Shown here: in pieces, positions 8,565-16,812 of the stretch
Position numbering within the stretch: position 1 is the first letter of the stretch
Layout of the letters: the number at the start of each line of letters is the position of its first letter
NCBI RefSeq assembly: GCF_000227685.2
Contig: NZ_CP007029.1
Coordinates: 1,090,501 to 1,154,500 of the forward strand
Source: Thioalkalivibrio paradoxus ARh 1
Lineage (GTDB): Bacteria; Pseudomonadota; Gammaproteobacteria; Ectothiorhodospirales; Ectothiorhodospiraceae
DNA: 64,000 nt
Direction of reading: 5' to 3'
Translations under genes and position numbers: made by a program
Notes under the pieces: generated by a model
Told to the model about the DNA's origin: nothing
Seen by the model: the letters and a program-made list of their open reading frames with translations, nothing else
Databases searched by the model: none

Positions 8565-9557
8565 TCAATCGATGTTAAGGCTCCTGAGGTAGAACTGCGG
8601 GCGGTATTTGCCTTTAAAAGACGAGTGTGTTCTTGTTTCCGAAGTAGAGGTGTCCACCACCTGAAGGCTGCCGGAGAGCAGGTCCAGACAAACGCTCGGT
8701 TGGGTCGAATTGAAAGCGAATGTGAGCTGCAATTCCGAGCGGCTGTCCGCGGATTCGCTAGGTGTGATATCGACGATCGCACTTCTGGCCACGGGGAACG
8801 CGGTGGACGGTTCGACCCACTTCACCGGATACCCTTGCCGGAACGACGGGCGGGCATCCGGCGATCCCGCTTCGGGAATGGTTTCGGCGATGATCTCGCC
8901 GGAGAAGTCACAGCGTGTGGCCTGCGGAATGCCTGGATCGTGTGTGTTGAAATCGGTCCATTCTGCCAGATGCACGCGGCCGGTTTGCCGGGGTCCTAAT
9001 CCGAGGAAGCCAAGACTGACCTGCTGCACACGACCGCCGGGTATTGATGCTGGTGGCCATTCGACGCTTCCACCGGCCTGGAACACCGTCGCCTTGGTAT
9101 TTGCGTCCCAGCCGAATACGGTCACCCCGAGATTGCCGCAGGAGGCTGGCGGCCACCGCTCTGAGACTAGCCGAATCTCAAAGACTGCCTGGCTGATTTC
9201 GGAGTCTCTGTGCGGTTGATGGCTCCAGATGGGCTGAACCTCGGGGATCGCGATGGACTGTCCAGCGGCAAGGCTGAACGGTACCGGATCGCCCACCTGG
9301 GTCGGGTTTTCGGGGTGGGTGTGGTCGTAGAGCACCAGGTGGCCGGAGTACCGGCACGGGCTCTGCTGCCGAACGTGGGTCGTCTCGTGTCCGATCAATA
9401 TCACAAGCCCTTGCGTCATTGACAACCCCACCTGACGCGCCAGCAGAATGTGCTCGCGAACTTCGGCTTGGGCAGGTTGAGCGGTAAAAGCGAATGCAAG
9501 CAGACCGAGAACCCCGACCCAGACGAGGGTTGGCACTGCATGTCGATGTGCGGACAT
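8565..9557 (-). CDS. Secreted protein of unknown function
   Basis: 330 residues from the ATG at 9557, preceded by GAGGAGGG; a longer in-frame reading to 9653 lacks a ribosome site. A clear signal peptide (hydrophobic stretch VPTLVWVGVLGLLAFAF, then QPAQAEV) indicates export. The mature part is rich in beta-prone segments and short turns, with two cysteines near residues 66 and 141 and two more in the second half. The first mature segment includes ILIGHETTHVRQQSPCRYSGHLVLYD. I recognise no family. It ends just before the RAYT relic and has no obvious operon partner. Confidence 0.6.
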   Translation of the reverse strand: MSAHRHAVPTLVWVGVLGLLAFAFTAQPAQAEVREHILLARQVGLSMTQGLVILIGHETTHVRQQSPCRYSGHLVLYDHTHPENPTQVGDPVPFSLAAGQSIAIPEVQPIWSHQPHRDSEISQAVFEIRLVSERWPPASCGNLGVTVFGWDANTKATVFQAGGSVEWPPASIPGGRVQQVSLGFLGLGPRQTGRVHLAEWTDFNTHDPGIPQATRCDFSGEIIAETIPEAGSPDARPSFRQGYPVKWVEPSTAFPVARSAIVDITPSESADSRSELQLTFAFNSTQPSVCLDLLSGSLQVVDTSTSETRTHSSFKGKYRPQFYLRSLNID

Positions 9558-9975
9558 CGGCGATTCCCTCCTCGGTGGGCGGGCGCTGGAAAGCCCGGAA
9601 TCGCTGCCATCAGTCGCGGGATGTCGAGTGACCGGCCCCGCCTGGAATCTCAAATGAAGAATAGTCCCTGGAGGCTGAGGCTGCCGGTATCCGTCTGGGT
9701 ATGGTGGAAATGCCCTGTGATCAGATCCGAAGCCTGATTACGCCCCTGCACCTGCTAACGACCGCAACCCTGAAGTACCTTGGCGAACGTAATCCGCATG
9801 ACAACCGGGTACCCGCGGCGGTTTCGGCCGATCTTTCTAATCGAGACCGACGCGTCCTGCGACGGTCTGACTGAACAAGACTGGGTGGGGAGGCGCCTGG
9901 CGATGGGGGAGCCCGCGCCACCGAGTCTGGTGGCGCGGGGTTGACCAGACGCCCCTTGGAGACGGTGTGGCGATG
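9558..9975. other. Intergenic stretch with one strong hairpin
   Basis: Apart from the hairpin at 9912-9939 nothing recognisable is present. It contains the upstream region of the secreted-protein gene at 9557 and the 3' side of the Cys-rich protein gene at 9976. Confidence 0.5.
9912..9939 (-). terminator. Hairpin after the Cys-rich protein gene
   Basis: CCCGCGCCACC and GGTGGCGCGGG form a perfect 11-bp stem around a 6-base loop. It lies 36 bp beyond the stop of the minus-strand gene at 9976. There is no clear T-run, so it may act as an mRNA-stabilising hairpin or a weak terminator. Confidence 0.55.
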
Positions 9976-10404
9976 TCACTTCGAAGTGCAGTGACAACTC
10001 TTGCCAAGGGGTCCGCAGGTCAGCCCATCGGTGCAGTGAGCGGCGAAGTTGTCGCAACCTTTCCAGTGCGGGCCGTTCCAGCAATAGCACTTGGTCGAGA
10101 ATGGCGGGCACCAGAGGCCTTGCCCTCCACCCGGCGCGGCGAGCGTCATGGGGCCTGTACGCCCCGCTGCCGGAACGTCTCGTGCCGCGGATTGCCGACA
10201 CCAATTCTGCAAGGCCGCCATTTGTTCCCGCGGGATCCTTGCGACTGCGCGCCCTTCGCTGCGAGCGAAATTTTCGGCCGCGCAGATCCGCTCCGTTTCA
10301 GTCTGCGCGCGAAAGGTCGTTTGGGACTGCGCGGTTGGTACTGTGGCTAGCAAGAGTGCGAGGGCGAGGAATGCCGAGAAAGCGCGAAGTGTGTTGCGGA
10401 TCAT
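9976..10404 (-). CDS. Small secreted cysteine-rich protein, unknown function
   Basis: 142 residues. The N-terminus MIRNTLRAFSAFLALALLLATVPTAQSQ is a good signal peptide, and GGGAGGTGA precedes the ATG. The mature first half (about 30-75) is charged and probably helical. The last 45 residues hold eight cysteines (WCPPFSTKCYCW, KGCDNF, AHCTDGLTCG, SCHC), spaced like a small disulfide-stabilised or metal-binding module. No family is recognised. Composition and size would suit an exported disulfide-rich domain, but no function can be assigned. Confidence 0.65.
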   Translation of the reverse strand: MIRNTLRAFSAFLALALLLATVPTAQSQTTFRAQTETERICAAENFARSEGRAVARIPREQMAALQNWCRQSAARDVPAAGRTGPMTLAAPGGGQGLWCPPFSTKCYCWNGPHWKGCDNFAAHCTDGLTCGPLGKSCHCTSK

Positions 10405-10936
10405 AAGTCACCTCCCGGATGGGCTCGGACGGGGGGATGGACCTGGCGGGCGATCCCGCAGGATGTGCCGCCGCCCGAGTGCGCCCATGGACAGAGTATA
10501 GTAAGAAAGAATCAGAAGTGATCTGCGGACCATTCGTATCCGGAGATGACGCCGCCCGCCCTGCGGCGAGAGCGGCGGCGGTATGGTCGCTTATGTTCGC
10601 GTGGGTTGGTTCCACCGGACCGCGTTCCCGCAGCGCGAGGCCGGCAATGTCCAACACCTACCAACAACGAGGCCCTCACGCTGTTGGCCGCCGGTTCATC
10701 CGCACCGCCGGGCGCACATTGCACCGTTTCGGCCGAGCGATCGGTACACTTGAGCGCCTGACCGAACGCTGCGTTTCCCGCAATGTGGCCTGTTTGCGAG
10801 GGATCCGGGGGCGCTCCGAACGTCGCACGGCGGATGACGCTGCACTCTTCCGCCTTTGCCCCGAGAGAAGCCGTGTCGTTTGACGTTGAACAGAGTGGTG
10901 GCGCAGGAATTAGTGGACTTTTAGGGGGGGCATCGG
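10405..10936. other. Intergenic stretch with a half REP-like unit
   Basis: About 530 bp with no convincing gene: the open frames lack ribosome sites and have skewed Arg/Ala composition. At 10828-10857 GGCGGATGACGCTGCACTCTTCCGCC matches one arm of the REP-like units found at 12821 and 60916. Confidence 0.45.
10828..10857. repeat. Single arm of a REP-like palindromic unit
   Basis: This arm reads GGCGGATGACGCTGCA then CTCTTCCGCC. It is nearly identical to the reverse complement of the GGCGGAAGAGCGCAGC / GTCATCCGCC arm in the full units of this window. The partner arm is missing. Confidence 0.6.
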
Positions 10937-11776
10937 ATGTACATTCCACGGGCATGGGCACGCGAAACGCGCGAAGCGGCGCTGCGGGACGGGCGCACCG
11001 TTCCGGTATCGGCATGGGGCTGGGGAGACGATTCCGCGCGGGCGCGGGCCAAGGCGTTGGAACGGCTGGAGCGGGCACTCGAGCGCATTCGCAGCCGCAA
11101 GCCGTTTCCGCGTCGTTACGAGTACGAGGCCCGACCGCTGCGCGAGGAGTTGCTGCAGACGGTCTCGGGCACGGACTCGAATGAGACTGTTGGCATCGTG
11201 ACCCGGAACCGCTACGGCGCGCAGGTGCTGAACGCCGTGCAGCTCCTGTTTCTGGACGTCGACCTGCCGCCTCGTGGGTTGTTTGCGCGACTGCGGCAGT
11301 TGTTCGCCAGGACGACGCCCGAGGAGCGGGCATTGGCGCAGCTGCGCGGGGCGCTCGAACGCGATGGCCGGGCGACGTTCCGCATCTACCGGACCGCGTC
11401 GGGGTTTCGCGTGATGGCGGTGGACCGGCCGTTTGATCCGGCCGGCTCGGAAACCTGGGAGCTGATGCGCAGCACCCGCTCGGACCAGGCGTATGCCCGG
11501 CTCTGCCGCTCGCAGAAGTGCTTCCGCGCGCGCCTGACTCCCAAGCCGTGGCGCTGCGGCGTCGCGAGGCCGCCAGGGGAGTTTCCGCGCTCGGAGCGCG
11601 AGGCCGAGCAGGCGTTCGCCGACTGGCTGGCGGATTACGAACAGGCTTCGGCCCGGTTCGCCACCTGCCGCTACCTGGAGACGATCGGTCATGGCCGAGC
11701 CAGCGGTGATGCGCGGCGCTTGCAGGAGCTGCACGACCGGATGACCCGATGCGAAGAGCCGCTGCCGCTGGCCTGA
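10937..11776 (+). CDS. Conserved-looking protein of unknown function with an LDVD motif
   Basis: 279 residues from an ATG preceded by a GGGGGGG run. It is not membrane-bound and has no signal peptide. A helical Arg/Glu-rich N-terminal third (about 30-75) is followed by NAVQLLFLDVDLP, where two Asp sit at the end of a hydrophobic strand, then FRIYRTASGFRVMAVDRPFD and CRSQKCFRARLTPKPWRC. The order strand-D-x-D, then a strand with an R/G turn, recalls archaeo-eukaryotic primase-like folds, but the diagnostic histidine motif is not seen. I do not assign a function. It is followed 185 bp later by a membrane-protein gene on the same strand. Confidence 0.6.
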   Translation: MYIPRAWARETREAALRDGRTVPVSAWGWGDDSARARAKALERLERALERIRSRKPFPRRYEYEARPLREELLQTVSGTDSNETVGIVTRNRYGAQVLNAVQLLFLDVDLPPRGLFARLRQLFARTTPEERALAQLRGALERDGRATFRIYRTASGFRVMAVDRPFDPAGSETWELMRSTRSDQAYARLCRSQKCFRARLTPKPWRCGVARPPGEFPRSEREAEQAFADWLADYEQASARFATCRYLETIGHGRASGDARRLQELHDRMTRCEEPLPLA

Positions 11777-11960
11777 AAGTCCGACGCCGAAACGTCGTGA
11801 TCCGCCATTGCGGTGCCTGGCGGGGCACGGCCGCATGATCCCTTCACTGGTCGGCAACGAACTCCAGTAAGCGATCCGGCGCCTGCGCGATCGGCTGGTG
11901 CCGGGGGAAGGGCTTGCCGCCGTCGGTCTATGCTGTTGGGGGATTTCCGAGGGGGGCGCG

Positions 11961-12620
11961 ATGCCGGAGACGCATGTAGCGGAGAGCCATGGCGCGAGAA
12001 CGCAGGGGTGGTCCGCCATCCTGCTTGTGGCGGCTGCGCGACTGCTCCTGCTGGTCGGGGTCCTGGGCGCGATCGGGTACCTGTGGCTGGCCGTTGCCCT
12101 TGGTGCGGGAACGGGGCAGGCGTGGATCGAACGGTCGGTGCTGATGTCGGGTGTTGCGTTCGCGTTGTACTGGATACTCGGGTGGTGGCGCTACTACGCG
12201 GCATATCGGCGCGTGCTGCTGGCCATCACCGGATTGGCCGTTGCGCCCGCGCTGGTGCTGGTCCTCGTGATCGAGCCCTGGCAGCGCGCCGACATGCAGC
12301 GGCAGAACGCGATCCATGCCAATCGCACGCATGCCGAGAACGCGATCGAACGCTTCCCCTGCCCGGACGGCGCGCTCCTGGTGCTGACCCCCTGGATTTT
12401 CCTCGTCGACGGTGACGGGCTGCGCCGTCTGGTCGAACTGAGGCTGATTCCGGCGGACCGGCAGACACCCTCGCACCTGCTCCTGCGCCACACTGCCAGC
12501 GGCGGTCTCGCGCACCGCGAGGAACTCGCGGATCACCGGGACAGCGTTATCGCCTGTATCGGAAGCTCCGACGCACTCGACAGGCTGGTCCGGAAGATGG
12601 GCGAGGGGGGCTACCAGTGA
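11961..12620 (+). CDS. Membrane protein of unknown function
   Basis: 219 residues from the ATG at 11961, chosen because GAGGGGGGC lies just upstream; an earlier in-frame ATG at 11898 lacks a site. Three hydrophobic segments (about residues 21-44, 57-73 and 82-102) place the N-terminal half in the inner membrane. The C-terminal half (about 105-219) is hydrophilic and may form a cytoplasmic or periplasmic domain containing ERFPCPDGALLVLTPW. No family is recognised. Confidence 0.6.
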   Translation: MPETHVAESHGARTQGWSAILLVAAARLLLLVGVLGAIGYLWLAVALGAGTGQAWIERSVLMSGVAFALYWILGWWRYYAAYRRVLLAITGLAVAPALVLVLVIEPWQRADMQRQNAIHANRTHAENAIERFPCPDGALLVLTPWIFLVDGDGLRRLVELRLIPADRQTPSHLLLRHTASGGLAHREELADHRDSVIACIGSSDALDRLVRKMGEGGYQ

Positions 12621-12820
12621 TCCGGCGCCAGAGCGAGGCTCAGGCGCGGCCGGCGAATGAACACGGCAGTCTTCGGGTTCAGCGGATTCCGGATCCTCGC
12701 AGCAGCGATCTGGTGTGAATCCCCGCATGGCCGATTCGGCCCGCGTCTAGGAGCCTGTCGGACTTGGGCTGCTCCTGCTGCGCCGGTGGGAATGGCGGTG
12801 CATTTTTCCCTGATTTCTCG

Positions 12821-13012
12821 TTAGCGTGAAAGTCACGGCCTGTCTCGTGTCCCGGGCAACCCGTAGGGCGGAAGAGCGCAGCGTCATCCGCCGCTCGGCA
12901 TTCGCGCCTCCCCGGCGCCTGCGGCAATCCGGGCGCCGGATGGCGGATGACGGCCTTCGGCCTCTTCCGCCCTACGCGTCCATCATCGGGGGGTGGCCGC
13001 TGGTCATGACAG
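12821..13012. repeat. REP-like palindromic unit, copy A
   Basis: A 192-bp unit starts TTAGCGTGAAAGTCACGG. Its core is a long inverted repeat whose arms are GTAGGGCGGAAGAGCGCAGC / GTCATCCGCC and GGCGGATGACGGCC / CTCTTCCGCCCTAC. It ends with GGTCATGACAG. It is almost identical to copy C at 60916-61110, so the family has spread recently within this genome. Confidence 0.85.
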
Positions 13013-13219
13013 TTAGCGTGAAAGAACCCGCGGCGCGCGTCCGGGGTGACCTGTAGGGCGGAAAAGCGCAGCGTCATCCGCCACGTGGCGTTCGGATCAC
13101 CCCGCGCGGCCTGCGGCAACCCCGGCGTGGGAATGGCGGATGACGGCCCTTGGCCTCTTCCGCCCTACGCCTACGCCTCTTTCATCCTCAGGGGTGGCTG
13201 CCCGCGCCATGACAGTTAG
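13013..13219. repeat. REP-like palindromic unit, copy B (diverged)
   Basis: Directly follows copy A in the same orientation and has the same plan: a TTAGCGTGAAAG start, GTAGGGCGGAAAAGCGCAGC arms and a CATGACAGTTAG end. The spacer parts between the arms differ, so it is an older or separate copy and not a recent tandem duplication. Confidence 0.8.
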
Positions 13220-13320
13220 ATAGAACCACTATGCGCCTCGAAATCATGAAAAACTGCCCTCGCTCTCCCACGGGGCTCGCTATGGGCACCCAAGTCCGAC
13301 AGGCTCCTAGGGAGGCGCAA

Positions 13321-13656
13321 TCATCCGCTACGGCCGTAGCGCAGCACCCGGACCTTTTCCAGAGTCACCAGGCCGCTCGTCATCATCGGGTCGAGCAGGG
13401 GCAGGAAGGATTCGATCCTTTCCACGCTGTCGACGATCTCGATCACCAACGGCAGGTCCTCCGACAGCTGCAAGATCTTGGTCGTGTGCAGGCGGCTGGA
13501 ATGGCCGAAGCCCATCGGGCCGCGCAGCACCGTTGCGCCCGCGAGCCCCGACTCGCGAGCCTTCAACACGATCGCCTCGTACAGCGGCCGGCCGTCGAAG
13601 CGGTGGTCCTCGCCAATGAAGATGCGTGCGAGCAGGGCGTCTTCGGGAATTTGCAT
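13321..13656 (-). CDS. DUF190 family protein
   Basis: 111 residues, the usual length of DUF190 proteins, which have a PII-like ferredoxin fold and are thought to be trimeric regulators. Recognisable parts are LLARIFIGEDHRFDGRPLYEAIVLKARE, GLAGATVLRGPMGFG and LPLVIEIVDSVERIESFLPLLD. DUF190 genes are commonly next to crcB fluoride channel genes, as here: it lies 10 bp downstream of a crcB gene on the same strand, and the three form one operon. A role in modulating fluoride export is inferred from this linkage only. Confidence 0.85.
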   Translation of the reverse strand: MQIPEDALLARIFIGEDHRFDGRPLYEAIVLKARESGLAGATVLRGPMGFGHSSRLHTTKILQLSEDLPLVIEIVDSVERIESFLPLLDPMMTSGLVTLEKVRVLRYGRSG

Positions 13657-13666
13657 TTACGATCTC

Positions 13667-14062
13667 CTAACGGGGCAGGCGGTTGATGCGAACGGCGAGA
13701 ATGTGGCCGAGCCAGACGGCGACCAGCGACGCCGCGAGCGAGCCCAGTACATAAAGCGTAGCGGCCGTCGGGGTACCCGCCTCGACGAGTTCCAGCGTCT
13801 CGAGACTCAGCAGCGAAAAGGTGGTGTAGCCGCCGAGGAAGCCCGTCATCACTGCCTGGCGCGCGGTGCCGCCGACGAACAAGCGGCCGTCCGGGTCGGT
13901 GAGCGTCGCGAACAGGCCGATCAGGAACGACCCGGTCACGTTCACGAACGCGGTCGCCAGCGGGTGGGCGAGGCCGAGGCCCTGCACGAACGCGAGCGCG
14001 ACGAGGTAGCGGGTCGTGCCCCCCAGCGCGGTGCCGGCCGCGATCGCGAGATAAACCTTCAT
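13667..14062 (-). CDS. crcB: Fluoride channel CrcB/Fluc, second subunit
   Basis: 131 residues with four hydrophobic segments, the size and topology of a Fluc subunit, which exports F- across the inner membrane as a dual-topology dimer. Signature parts are GGTTRYLVAL, FVNVTGSFLIG and GFLGGYTTFSLLSLET, including the Asn and Phe-rich region that lines the pore. The ATG at 14062 overlaps the TGA of the upstream crcB (ATGA), so this start was preferred to an upstream in-frame ATG at 14089. Two adjacent, different crcB genes usually encode a heterodimer with opposite orientations. Confidence 0.92.
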   Translation of the reverse strand: MKVYLAIAAGTALGGTTRYLVALAFVQGLGLAHPLATAFVNVTGSFLIGLFATLTDPDGRLFVGGTARQAVMTGFLGGYTTFSLLSLETLELVEAGTPTAATLYVLGSLAASLVAVWLGHILAVRINRLPR

Positions 14063-14448
14063 CCGGTCACCAGCCGAAGGCCCAGCCATGCGGCGGCGAG
14101 ACAGAGCCCGGCCGACAGCACCACGTTACCCGCGGCCGGCAGCCACTGCCGGTTGCGCGCGAGCTGCAGGGTCTGCAGCGAGAACGACGACACCGTGGTG
14201 TAGCTTCCGAGAAAGCCGAGCAGGAGCAGCTGGAGCAGGAACACCGGCATCGCGCCGGCCATCGCGACGGTGATCCCGAGCAGCAGCCCTGCGGCCAGCG
14301 CACCGCTGACATTCACCACCAGCGTGCCCCAGGGAAACGTTTCGCCGACGTGCCGGGCCACCAGCCCGGAAAGCCAGTAGCGTGCCATCCCGCCCAGCGC
14401 ACTGCCGGCCAGCACCCAGGGCCAGGCGTCGGTTCCGAGTCCGGTCAT
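14059..14448 (-). CDS. crcB: Fluoride channel CrcB/Fluc, first subunit
   Basis: 129 residues, four hydrophobic segments. Family motifs are GGMARYWLSGL, LVVNVSGALAAGLL and GFLGSYTTVSSFSLQTLQ. It is the first gene of the crcB-crcB-DUF190 operon, with a 4-bp overlap to the second. I looked upstream (14449-14560) for a fluoride (crcB-type) riboswitch and did not recognise one. Sequence differs clearly from the second subunit, which favours a heterodimeric channel. Confidence 0.92.
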   Translation of the reverse strand: MTGLGTDAWPWVLAGSALGGMARYWLSGLVARHVGETFPWGTLVVNVSGALAAGLLLGITVAMAGAMPVFLLQLLLLGFLGSYTTVSSFSLQTLQLARNRQWLPAAGNVVLSAGLCLAAAWLGLRLVTG

Positions 14449-14562
14449 CGACGTATGCCCCGGAAGGGGTTCTGCTGCAAACTCTCCGAGGACGGGCTGC
14501 GCATCGTAGAGTCCCTCGTGGGCCAGCGGCTACGATAAGGGCCGGGCCCCGATCCGCCAAGG

Positions 14563-15972
14563 GTGGAGCTGACCATCTCGCAGATGAACGATCATGAACT
14601 GCTCGACCTGCTGGCCGAACTCGCCGGCGAGTTCGACGTGCCCGGCGTTGCCGCCGGTGTGTGGCACGCGGGAAAGGTGATTTTCGCCTGTCACGGGGTG
14701 ACGAGCATCGAGAACCCTTTGCCGGTCGATGCGCACACGCTGTTTCAGGCGGGCTCGGTCGGCAAGACGTTCACTGCCACTGCGTTGCTGATCCTCGCGG
14801 AGACGGGGCGCGTGGAACTGGACGCGCCGGTGCGCCGCTATGTGCCGGAACTGCACCTGGCGGATGCAACGGCAGCCGCGCAGGTCACGGTGCTCCAGCT
14901 GCTGAACCACACCGCGGGCTGGGAGGGCGATTTCTTTCCGGACACCGGCGAAGGCGATGATGCACTTGCCCGTTACGTGTCCCGTCTCGACGAAGTCGCG
15001 CAGTTGACACCGCCGGGTGCGGCTTTCTCGTACAACAACGCCGCGTTCTGTCTTGCAGGTCGCGTGATCGAAAACGTGACGGGGGACACCTACGAGCACG
15101 CGATTCGCCGGCTGATCCTTCTGCCACTGGGGCTGCGCGAGTCGTTTTTCTTTCGCGACGAAGTCATGACGCGCCGGTTCGTCGTCGGACACAAGCCCTC
15201 GGCGGACGCTGCGTTGCAGGTCGCGCGGCCCTGGGCGCTGCCGCGCAATGGCGCGCCGGCCGGCGGCATCGTCACCAGCATCGCCGATCTGCTCGCATGG
15301 GCCCGATTCCATTCTGGCGACGGTCATGCTGCGGACGGCAGGCGGGTGCTGAGCGAGTCCGGGCTGCATGCGATGCGCGAGCCCACCGTGCAGATGCCCG
15401 GCAGCGCGATCGGCGATGCGCTGGGCATCGGTTGGTTCCTGAGCGACATGGGCGGCGCGCAGCTGGTGGGCCATGACGGCAGCACGAATGGCCAGGAGGC
15501 CAGCCTGTCGTTCCTGCCAGAACAGGACTGGGCGCTGACGCTGATGACCAATGCAAGTCCGGGAGGGCTCGCGCTGAACCGAATCGCGCGGCAGCGCGTG
15601 CTCGCGGCGTGTACAGGCATCGTGGACGAGGATCCTGAACCCGTGTCGGCTGCGCTTGGCGCGCTCGCCGCGTATGCGGGCGAGTATCGCGCTGGCGGCA
15701 TGCGTTGCGTGGTGGCCGACGACCAGGCCGGAGGCCTGGCATTCACCCTGCACAACGATCCGGAGCTGCTCGCGTTGATGTTCGAGATCGACGAAGCGCC
15801 GCGATCCCAGCCGACGACTCTGCATGTCGGCCTTGTGGCCGGGCACGCCGATCGATACGTGTTCGCGAGCGGCCCCGCGCAGGGCGTCACCGGATATTTC
15901 ATTCGTGACGGCGATGGCCGCGTGCGGGCATTGCATCTGTTCGGGCGGTGGCTGCCGCGTCAGCCTTCGTAG
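14563..15972 (+). CDS. Cytosolic serine hydrolase of the class C beta-lactamase family
   Basis: 469 residues without a signal peptide. Active-site motifs are S65-V-G-K68 (SxxK), Y157-N-N159 (YxN) and H304-D-G306. The catalytic domain covers about 10-350; a C-terminal beta-domain follows (370-469, with LAAYAGEYRAGGM). The start is uncertain: GTG at 14563 gives the coordinates used, while the ATG at 14584 is only seven codons in and follows GGTGGAG at a rather long distance. It is divergent from the crcB operon, so the two share a promoter region. It differs from the exported homologue at 6357-8066 in location and sequence. The substrate is unknown. Confidence 0.82.
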   Translation: MELTISQMNDHELLDLLAELAGEFDVPGVAAGVWHAGKVIFACHGVTSIENPLPVDAHTLFQAGSVGKTFTATALLILAETGRVELDAPVRRYVPELHLADATAAAQVTVLQLLNHTAGWEGDFFPDTGEGDDALARYVSRLDEVAQLTPPGAAFSYNNAAFCLAGRVIENVTGDTYEHAIRRLILLPLGLRESFFFRDEVMTRRFVVGHKPSADAALQVARPWALPRNGAPAGGIVTSIADLLAWARFHSGDGHAADGRRVLSESGLHAMREPTVQMPGSAIGDALGIGWFLSDMGGAQLVGHDGSTNGQEASLSFLPEQDWALTLMTNASPGGLALNRIARQRVLAACTGIVDEDPEPVSAALGALAAYAGEYRAGGMRCVVADDQAGGLAFTLHNDPELLALMFEIDEAPRSQPTTLHVGLVAGHADRYVFASGPAQGVTGYFIRDGDGRVRALHLFGRWLPRQPS

Positions 15973-16047
15973 CCGCCAGGAAGGCGGGACGACCCGCCGC
16001 GCGGCGACGACCGTGTGGGTCTGTGCCTTCGTGCGGCCCGGGTGCGG

Positions 16048-16812
16048 TCAGCCCCGCGCCAGGCGCCGGTTGAGGGCATAGACCGATAGCGGCGCGAACA
16101 CCAGCGCGATGCCGAGGGCCCAGAGCAGGGACCATAGTGCCGGGGCGGCGGCCGGGCCGCCGCTCAACAACGCGCGTGCGGCATCGGCCAGCAGGGATAC
16201 CGGGTTGGCGTACACGAAGCCCTGCAGCCACTCGGGCATCGTCTCCACCGGGACGAACGCGGAGCTGACGAAGGTCACCGGGAACAGTGCGGTGAAGCCG
16301 AACAACTGCACGTGTTCCGGATCGCGCGCCATCACCCCGACCAGCACCATCACCCAGGAGAAGGCGACGGCGAACACCAGCACCAGCAGGATCATGCCCA
16401 GCAGGTGCGTGACGGAAGTCGCCAGGCGGAATCCGAGCAGGTAGCCCACCGCCAGCAGCAGCCCGATGCAAAGCGCCTGCTTGACCACGTCCGCGAGGAT
16501 GCGGCCGGCCAGCGGCGCCCAGCGCGGGATCGGCAGGGCACGGAAGCGGTCGAACACGCCTCGGGTCAGATCGGTGTTCAGGCCGTGGCCGACATAGACC
16601 GTGACGAATAGCATGTTCATCACGATCACCCCCGGCAGCACGAACTCCAGGTAGTCGTCCGGCGAGCCGGCAATCGCGCCGCCGAATACGTACAGAAAGA
16701 GCACCAGGAACAGGATCGGCTGGATGCTGTAGTCGCCCAGCTCCCAGGGGTTGCGCCGCACCTGCACCAGGCTGCGCCAGGCCAGCGTGAATGTCTGCTG
16801 CAGGCCGTTCAT
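16048..16812 (-). CDS. ABC-2 type exporter permease (DrrB-like)
   Basis: 254 residues with six hydrophobic segments typical of ABC-2 permeases. It starts MNGLQQTFTLAWRSLVQVRRNPW, and the family's charged loop is GVFDRFRALPIPRWAPLAGR. It pairs with the ATPase encoded just upstream, whose TGA overlaps this ATG by 4 bp. Together they form a small drug or lipid exporter of the daunorubicin-resistance type in the inner membrane. The substrate cannot be read from the sequence. Confidence 0.9.
   Translation of the reverse strand: MNGLQQTFTLAWRSLVQVRRNPWELGDYSIQPILFLVLFLYVFGGAIAGSPDDYLEFVLPGVIVMNMLFVTVYVGHGLNTDLTRGVFDRFRALPIPRWAPLAGRILADVVKQALCIGLLLAVGYLLGFRLATSVTHLLGMILLVLVFAVAFSWVMVLVGVMARDPEHVQLFGFTALFPVTFVSSAFVPVETMPEWLQGFVYANPVSLLADAARALLSGGPAAAPALWSLLWALGIALVFAPLSVYALNRRLARG

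Larger units (their letters stand above)
12747..13310. mobile_element. MITE-like non-autonomous element with CTAG flanks and nested REP-like units
   Basis: The ends are perfect inverted repeats: GAGCCTGTCGGACTTGGG at 12751-12768 and its reverse complement at 13289-13306. Each is flanked by CTAG (12747-12750 and 13307-13310), which looks like a 4-bp target duplication of the type made by IS5-group elements. The similarity of the two arms extends imperfectly for about 70 bp inward (both contain a TTTTTC-TGATTTC stretch). There is no transposase gene; the interior holds two REP-like units (12821-13012 and 13013-13219). The IS5-group link is an inference from the CTAG site. Confidence 0.7.

Noticed and set aside
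10512-11828. Minus-strand open frame of 438 codons
   Set aside because: Pro/Arg/Ala-rich shadow of the gene at 10937-11776; no ribosome site.
14449-14562. Possible fluoride riboswitch before the crcB operon
   Set aside because: The conserved blocks of the crcB-type aptamer are not present in the minus-strand leader.
14530-15936. Minus-strand open frame of 468 codons
   Set aside because: Antisense to the serine hydrolase gene, which has complete active-site motifs in order.
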